Shown here piece after piece: positions 57,887-64,000 of a DNA stretch of 64,000 nt (its first letter is position 1; every line of letters begins with the position of its first letter). The translations under genes were made by a program, and so were the position numbers. Below the pieces are notes generated by a model. That model did not search any database and had not been told where the DNA came from. It saw only the letters and a program-made list of their open reading frames with translations. Source of the stretch: Streptococcus salivarius (GTDB taxonomy: Bacteria > Bacillota > Bacilli > Lactobacillales > Streptococcaceae); the NCBI RefSeq assembly GCF_000785515.1, contig NZ_CP009913.1, positions 200,001 to 264,000 on the forward strand, written 5' to 3'.

Positions 57887-58053
57887 GACGTTTGTGTTTC
57901 AGGATACAAGCGTCAGTCAGTTTGTATCTATGAAGCTAAAGCATTTTGTGATGGATTAGCCGATTAGATGAATAGGTCTAACCGGTGACATAAGCTAGCC
58001 TGTGCTAGTCAAGATGCATAAAACCAGTTGGGCCTGTCCTAACTGGTTTTTTT
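57887..58053 (+). promoter_or_regulatory. Transcription attenuator of the ABC operon
   Basis: Stem 1: GACGTTTGT (57887-57895) with ACAAGCGTC (57906-57914). Stem 2 competes for the same strand: GATACAA (57903-57909) with TTGTATC (57922-57928). AGGTCTAACCGG (57974-57985) can pair with CCAGTTGGGCCT (58024-58035) at 11 of 12 positions including two G-U pairs, as antiterminator. The terminator is AAACCAGTTGGG (58021-58032) with CCTAACTGGTTT (58038-58049), then T4. No T-box UGGNACC core is present. Confidence 0.65.
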
Positions 58054-58154
58054 CATACCGTGGTCTATTTTTAATTTTCTTTTGACTCTATCATCTCGGA
58101 AAAAAGATGACAGAAAATTGGAAATAGATAGAATAAAAAATAGAGGTATACAAG

Positions 58155-60095
58155 ATGAAGAAATTCTTGGTCAGTATGATGGCTGTTATTACAGCTGTCC
58201 TCTTGGTAGCATGTTCCAATGCTTCTAATAAAGATTTGGTTCACGTCGGTGTGCTCCAATATGTGGAACATCCTTCCTTGTCAGCGACACGTAAAGGGTT
58301 CATTGAAGAACTCAAAGAGGAAGGTTATGTCGACGGTAAGAACATCAAAATCGATTATCAGAATGCACAAGGAGATCAGTCTAACTTGCAGACGATTTCT
58401 CAGTCGCTTATTGAAGATAATGATGTCATGTTAGCTATCGCAACCCCAGCAGCCCAGTCTTTGAGTAGTTTGACAAAGGACAAGCCAATTCTCTTTACAG
58501 CTGTTACAGATCCAGTTTCAGCTAAATTGGTTAAGTCTATGGACAATGTTGGAGGAAATGTGACAGGGACAAGCGACATGTCACCAATCAACAAACAAGT
58601 CGAGTTGTTGAAAAAGGTCCTTCCAAACACTAAAAAAGTTGGGATTATGTACACGACCAGCGAGCGTAACTCAGAAGTTCAGGTTGAAGAAGCCAAGAAA
58701 TACTTCAAGGAAGCTGGTATTGAAACGGTTATCAAAGGAATTTCATCAACCAATGATATCCAAGATACAGCCAAGAGCTTGATGAGTCAGACCGAAGTCA
58801 TCTTCATCCCAACTGACAATACCATTGTTAGTGCTATTAATACCTTGGTAGATCTTTCTAAAGAGACTAAGGTTCCAGTTGTTGGTAGTGACGCTGGTAG
58901 TGTAGAAAAAGGTGTCCTGTTCACTTATGGAACTAACTATGAAGCGCTTGGACGTCAAACAGGTAAGTTGGCAGGCCGTGTTCTCCGAGGTGAGAAGGTC
59001 AAGGATGTCGATGCCGAGTATCCTAAAACCCTAAATGTTGTGGTTAACCATGACATGGCTAAAGAACTTGGCATTGATGTTTCTAGTATTAGTGACGAGG
59101 AATCTAAGGCATCAACACAAGATGACAAACCAATTGCTAAAAAAGATAAGGGTGTCATTAAGCTTAAGGTTAATAAGTCATCTAAAAAAGGATTTTCAAA
59201 TGTGGTGCTAACAGCCATTTCTCAGGGACTTCTCTGGGCTATTATGGCTATTGGGGTCTTCATTACATTCCGTATTTTGGACCTTGCTGATTTGACAGCT
59301 GAAGGGGCTTTCCCACTTGGTGCTGCTACGACAACTATCATGATTATCCGTGGAATCAACCCAATCTTTGCGACTTTAGGTGGTTTTGTGGCTGGTATGC
59401 TTGCTGGAGCTGTGTCTGGCTTTATGCATACGAAAATGAAGATACCAGCACTTTTAACAGGGATTATTACCTTAACGGGGCTCTATTCCGTTAACCTTTT
59501 GGTTCTTGGAAGTGCCAATGTCTCTCTATCAGGACATAATACGCTAGTAACTATGGTGACGGGGCTTGGTTTGTCTAAGCTGAATGGTGTGATTCTATTA
59601 GGACTGATTTTTGTTAGTCTGGTAGTGTTTATGTTGGTTGTCCTCCTTAATACGCAGGTTGGTCTGGCCCTTCGTGCGACAGGTGATAACCTTGCCATGG
59701 GTGAAGCCAATGGTATCAAGGTTGACCGTATGAAGATTCTTGGCTACATGATTTCCAATGGTTTGATTGCCCTATCAGGTGCCCTCCTAGCTCAAAACAA
59801 TGGCTATGCGGATATGAATATGGGTACTGGTACAATCGTAAATGGCTTGGCTGCAATTATCTTGGCTGAAGTTATCGTCAAGTATCTACCACTTGGCAAA
59901 CGCCTCTGGTCAATTGTCGTAGGTGCTGTTCTCTACCGTTTGGTCTTGGTTATTATCCTTGCCATGAATGTTGATGCTCAAATGTTGAAATTGGCTTCAG
60001 CCATCTTGCTTGCAATCATCCTTTATGTGCCAGAAGTACGACAAAAATTGAAAATCAGACCTAATAAATCCTTGACTCCAGGAGGTGACAAGTAA
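58155..60095 (+). CDS. ABC importer: substrate-binding lipoprotein fused to permease (TrpX/TrpY-like)
   Basis: 646 aa. The start has a lipoprotein signal (MKKFLVSMMAVITAVLLVAC, lipobox LVAC). Residues about 28-315 are an ABC_sub_bind (PF04392-type) domain (VGVLQYVEHPSLSATRKGF, TPAAQSLSSLTKDKPILFTA). After a charged linker (about 320-355) comes a branched-chain-type permease of eight or nine helices (about 360-640; ADLTAEGAFPLGAATTT, GVALRATGDNL-like segment). In other streptococci, as I recall, binding protein and permease are separate genes, so the in-frame fusion is notable. Members of this binding-protein family are linked to tryptophan or phenylalanine, fitting the aromatic leader peptide. 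TAATG overlap with the ATPase gene. Confidence 0.88.
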   Translation: MKKFLVSMMAVITAVLLVACSNASNKDLVHVGVLQYVEHPSLSATRKGFIEELKEEGYVDGKNIKIDYQNAQGDQSNLQTISQSLIEDNDVMLAIATPAAQSLSSLTKDKPILFTAVTDPVSAKLVKSMDNVGGNVTGTSDMSPINKQVELLKKVLPNTKKVGIMYTTSERNSEVQVEEAKKYFKEAGIETVIKGISSTNDIQDTAKSLMSQTEVIFIPTDNTIVSAINTLVDLSKETKVPVVGSDAGSVEKGVLFTYGTNYEALGRQTGKLAGRVLRGEKVKDVDAEYPKTLNVVVNHDMAKELGIDVSSISDEESKASTQDDKPIAKKDKGVIKLKVNKSSKKGFSNVVLTAISQGLLWAIMAIGVFITFRILDLADLTAEGAFPLGAATTTIMIIRGINPIFATLGGFVAGMLAGAVSGFMHTKMKIPALLTGIITLTGLYSVNLLVLGSANVSLSGHNTLVTMVTGLGLSKLNGVILLGLIFVSLVVFMLVVLLNTQVGLALRATGDNLAMGEANGIKVDRMKILGYMISNGLIALSGALLAQNNGYADMNMGTGTIVNGLAAIILAEVIVKYLPLGKRLWSIVVGAVLYRLVLVIILAMNVDAQMLKLASAILLAIILYVPEVRQKLKIRPNKSLTPGGDK

Positions 60096-60898
60096 TGGCT
60101 TTACTTAGTTTACAACAGATTCACAAAACCTTTGAAAAAGGCACAGTCAATGAAAATCACGTCCTTCGTGGTTTGGATCTCGACATTGAGCAGGGAGATT
60201 TTATCTCTGTCATTGGGGGAAATGGTGCTGGTAAATCAACCTTGATGAATTCAATTGCTGGTGTTCTTAGTATTGATGAGGGGGATATCTTGTTGGAGGG
60301 GCAATCTATTAAGAAAGCATCTGTAGATGAGCGCTCTAAAGACATTAGTCGTGTTTTCCAAGATCCTCGAATGGGGACAGCGACAAACCTTTCTATCGAA
60401 GAAAATATGGCGATTGCCTATCGTCGTGGTAAGAAACGTAGCTTTTTTAAAAAGTCTATCACTGAAAGCGAACGTCAAGTCTTCAAGGAAGCCTTGGTAG
60501 ATCTTGGTCTTGGTCTTGAGAATCGTATGAAGACTGATGCTAATTTCTTGTCAGGTGGACAACGTCAGGCCTTGACACTTGCTATGGCAACCTTGGTGCG
60601 TCCAAAAATCTTGCTTTTGGATGAACATACAGCAGCCCTAGATCCTAAGACAAGTGATATGGTCATGAATTTGACACGTAAGATCGTTGAAGAACAAGAA
60701 TTGACAACCCTTATGATTACCCATAATATGGAACATGCTATCGAATATGGGAACCGTCTAGTCATGCTCTATCACGGAAAAATCGTCGTCGATGTGCGAG
60801 GTGAGGAAAAGAAAAACCTCACTGTTGCAGAACTTATGGACCTCTTCCACAAAAATAGTGGACAAGTCCTCAATGACGATGCCTTGGTGCTCGGTTAA
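60095..60898 (+). CDS. ABC importer ATPase of the aromatic amino-acid-type system
   Basis: 267 aa. Walker A GGNGAGKST, Q-loop region (SRVFQDPRMGTATNLSIEEN), signature LSGGQRQALTLAMA, Walker B ILLLDEHTAALDP (His in place of the usual Pro, common in this family) and H-loop ITHNME are present. Its ATG overlaps the stop of the fused binding-protein/permease gene, so the two are translationally coupled and form one importer. A terminator follows. Confidence 0.92.
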   Translation: MALLSLQQIHKTFEKGTVNENHVLRGLDLDIEQGDFISVIGGNGAGKSTLMNSIAGVLSIDEGDILLEGQSIKKASVDERSKDISRVFQDPRMGTATNLSIEENMAIAYRRGKKRSFFKKSITESERQVFKEALVDLGLGLENRMKTDANFLSGGQRQALTLAMATLVRPKILLLDEHTAALDPKTSDMVMNLTRKIVEEQELTTLMITHNMEHAIEYGNRLVMLYHGKIVVDVRGEEKKNLTVAELMDLFHKNSGQVLNDDALVLG

Positions 60899-60911
60899 TA
60901 AACAAAAAAAG

Positions 60912-60947
60912 AAACTATCCAAAGTTCAGATTTTGGGTAGTTTTTTC
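60912..60947 (+). terminator. Terminator of the ABC importer operon
   Basis: AAACTATCC (60912-60920) pairs with GGGTAGTTT (60935-60943), then T3. The groES -35 begins right after it. Confidence 0.8.
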
Positions 60948-60975
60948 TTGACTATTTTTGACCAAGTGCTAAAAT
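60948..60975 (+). promoter_or_regulatory. Promoter of groESL
   Basis: TTGACT (60948-60953), 16-nt spacer, TAAAAT (60970-60975), with a TGC directly before the -10. Confidence 0.8.
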
Positions 60976-60986
60976 AAATATATGGA

Positions 60987-61013
60987 TTAGCACTCATAGT
61001 TTATGAGTGCTAA
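60987..61013 (+). promoter_or_regulatory. CIRCE element (HrcA operator)
   Basis: TTAGCACTC-N9-GAGTGCTAA, an exact CIRCE match just downstream of the groESL start point. HrcA binds it and represses groESL until heat or misfolding stress. Confidence 0.97.
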
Positions 61014-61065
61014 AAATAACGTTTCACACGTTACTAATAACAAATAACATTTGGAGGTAATTGGT

Positions 61066-61354
61066 ATGGCATTGAAACCATTGGGCGATCGTATCGTTGT
61101 CCATTTTGAAGAAACAGAAGAAAAAAACAGCTAGTGGCTTTGTATTGGCAGGAGCTAGTCATGAAGCTACAAAGACTGCTGAGGTTTTGGCAGTAGGTGA
61201 AGGAATCCGTACTCTTACTGGTGAATTGATTGCACTTAGTGTTGCAGCAGGCGATAAAGTTCTTGTTGAAAATGGTGCAGGTGTCAATGTTAAAGACGGA
61301 GATGATTCCGTTTCAATTATCCGTGAAGCAGATATTTTAGCAGTCCTAGCTTAG
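61066..61354 (+). pseudogene. groES: Co-chaperonin GroES, apparent +1 frameshift in A7
   Basis: The ATG at 61066 has a good GGAGGT site and opens [20 protein letters not shown], then meets TAG at 61132. The rest of GroES ([50 protein letters not shown]) continues in the next frame to 61354. Removing one A from the A7 run at 61121-61127 restores a normal protein of about 95 aa. GroES is essential, so either the extra A is a sequencing or assembly error, or RNA polymerase slippage on the A run yields enough correct mRNA. The groEL gene downstream is intact. Confidence 0.9.
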
Positions 61355-61380
61355 GTCTATGCTAATCAGATATAAAGTAA

Positions 61381-63018
<1,638 letters not shown>

Positions 63019-63033
63019 GAGTTTAAAAAGCAA

Positions 63034-63085
63034 AAGAAAAAACCTAGGAAAAGTTGAGAAACTTTTTCTGGGTTTTCTTTTTTTC
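63034..63085 (+). terminator. Terminator of groESL
   Basis: A long imperfect stem (AAAACCTAGGAAAAGTT with AACTTTTTCTGGGTTTT) followed by a T-rich run; it may also serve the convergent gene. Confidence 0.8.
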
Positions 63086-63101
63086 ATTTATTTGTTGTTA
63101 A

Positions 63102-63947
63102 TTACTGAAAAGGGTTAAATGTATCAGAACTTCCTTGTTGACCTGCCATTTGCATCATCATTTGTTGTTGTCTAATGCGTTCTGCTTCCTTATTCGTATT
63201 GATAGAAACAGCAAGAAGGATGATCCAACCGATGAATGTCCAGCCTAGAAGAAAGGATAGGATAAAGATTGGCCATTTTTTATCTGTTTTATTTAGAAGA
63301 GCTGGTAATATAAGAAGTACAACCAAGGGGAAATTAATGATGACGGAGAGAAGAGCCGTGATCAATCCGGCACTAAGATCATCACTGGCAATTCCTAAGA
63401 GTATCATTCCAAGAGCCCAGAGGATAGCTGGGATGGAAGCGACGGCTAACATGATGAGGTTTGTTTGGGTTTTCTTGTCTTGTTTCTTCCAAGTTTCATT
63501 TAGATTTTTGCTTGCTTGTTGGAAAGTTTCACCAGTTTGATTCGCAAATTGGTTAACAGTCTGACTGGCAGTTTCTACAACAGGTTTAACTTGTTCCTGG
63601 AAGGTCTTTGATTGATTTTCTTGAGCTAGGTTAGTTGCTTGGAAAGTCTCTTCTTCATCTACCATAGAGTTAGTGAGTGGCTCTTCAGCAACATCATAGC
63701 TGTCAACATCTTTTTCGGCAGTTTCTACAACCTCTGTTGATGGTGCAGATTCTACTGGTTCAACAACCTTTGAATCTTGCTTAGTTTCTACAGTCTCTTT
63801 TTGTGAGACAGTTTCTGTTACTTCGACAGTTTGTTTGGGAGTTTCTCGGACAAACTCGCCTTTCTGAGCTGCTTCAGCCATTTCTTGAATACTTGGATTA
63901 CGACCATTAACTGCTTGGAAAAAATCGATCCAATCTTGTTGCTTCAT
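63102..63947 (-). CDS. Uncharacterised membrane protein with acidic Val/Glu/Thr-rich linker
   Basis: 281 aa. The first 30 residues (MKQQDWIDFFQAVNGRNPSI, then EMAEAAQKGEF) form a short conserved-looking module seen at the N-terminus of other streptococcal proteins. A low-complexity acidic segment follows (about 35-165; ETVSQKETVETKQDSKVVE). Residues about 175-265 hold three membrane helices (NLIMLAVASIPAILWALGMI; ITALLSVIINFPLVVLLILP; PIFILSFLLGWTFIGWIILL) and the tail is Gln/Met-rich. GGAGGT lies before the ATG. No catalytic motif is visible; function unknown. It is convergent with groEL. Confidence 0.8.
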   Translation of the reverse strand: MKQQDWIDFFQAVNGRNPSIQEMAEAAQKGEFVRETPKQTVEVTETVSQKETVETKQDSKVVEPVESAPSTEVVETAEKDVDSYDVAEEPLTNSMVDEEETFQATNLAQENQSKTFQEQVKPVVETASQTVNQFANQTGETFQQASKNLNETWKKQDKKTQTNLIMLAVASIPAILWALGMILLGIASDDLSAGLITALLSVIINFPLVVLLILPALLNKTDKKWPIFILSFLLGWTFIGWIILLAVSINTNKEAERIRQQQMMMQMAGQQGSSDTFNPFQ

Positions 63948-64000
63948 GTGTATAACCTCCAGAGATCTTGATTATAAAAATGTTGACAATTACAATTATA

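Noticed and set aside
57821..58053. T-box riboswitch before the aromatic-type ABC importer.
   Set aside because: No T-box core (UGGNACC) or specifier-loop arrangement was seen, whereas a translated aromatic-rich leader peptide is clear.
61120..61135. A AAA AAC in groES as a programmed -1 ribosomal frameshift site.
   Set aside because: The heptamer is in the correct register for -1 slippage, but the downstream GroES frame requires +1 (or loss of one A); -1 would enter a third, unrelated frame.

Overview
The window looks like chromosome of a low-GC streptococcus of the salivarius group (S. salivarius, S. vestibularis or S. thermophilus). The evidence is the family and order of the housekeeping blocks (mecA-rgpG-sufCDSUB, adcRCB, uppS-cdsA-rseP-proS, groESL with a CIRCE element), LPxTG surface proteins, an Rgg regulator, a ComD/ComE-like two-component pair and a GH66 dextranase. 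The species is inferred; no rRNA or tRNA gene is present to confirm it. I saw no CRISPR array, prophage or insertion sequence.

Layout. 1-8.1 kb: NUDIX (cut by the window edge), prmA, rsmE, a wall-anchored CpdB/CdnP-like nucleotidase, nrdI, relA, dtd. 8.1-20.3 kb: dextranase dexA, ilvA, def, a Crp/Fnr regulator divergent from an MFS transporter, rpsO, a VanZ-like protein and a large coiled-coil/CAP-domain LPxTG protein. 20.3-26.9 kb: an AT-rich accessory island. It holds a receiver-only protein divergent from a LytTR-only protein, a complete REC-LytTR response regulator with a GHKL histidine kinase, and a separate five-gene BcrAB/LanFEG-like ABC operon that includes a 38-residue peptide. 26.9-48.7 kb: amino-acid ABC transporter, uppP, DUF3021-like protein, mecA-rgpG, the suf operon, hslO-dusB, zinc operon adcRCB, an AEC carrier, ptsG, an EEP-family hydrolase and pgi. 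48.8-51.4 kb: an Rgg regulator followed by an ABC exporter. 51.5-64 kb: yebC, yajC, uppS-cdsA-rseP-proS, an aromatic leader peptide with attenuator before a fused lipoprotein-permease ABC system, groES-groEL and a membrane protein.

The best candidate for an undescribed system is the 20.5-26.9 kb island. Two of its promoters carry 9-bp LytTR-type direct repeats spaced 21-22 bp, and in both the -10 hexamer starts exactly 38 nt after the GTT of the second repeat. This ties the regulator operon and the ABC operon into one circuit. The receiver-only protein lacks the usual acidic pocket. No double-glycine pheromone gene was found. A similar 21-bp direct repeat lies upstream of dexA.

Three genes (histidine kinase, first ABC permease, groES) are each broken by what looks like one extra base in a homopolymer (T8, T7, A7). 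Because groES is essential, a sequencing or assembly artefact is the simplest explanation, with transcriptional slippage or phase variation as alternatives. Other notable points are a Crp-type palindrome centred near -41.5 of the MFS promoter, a predicted leaderless hslO mRNA, and a Phe/Tyr-rich leader-peptide attenuator.
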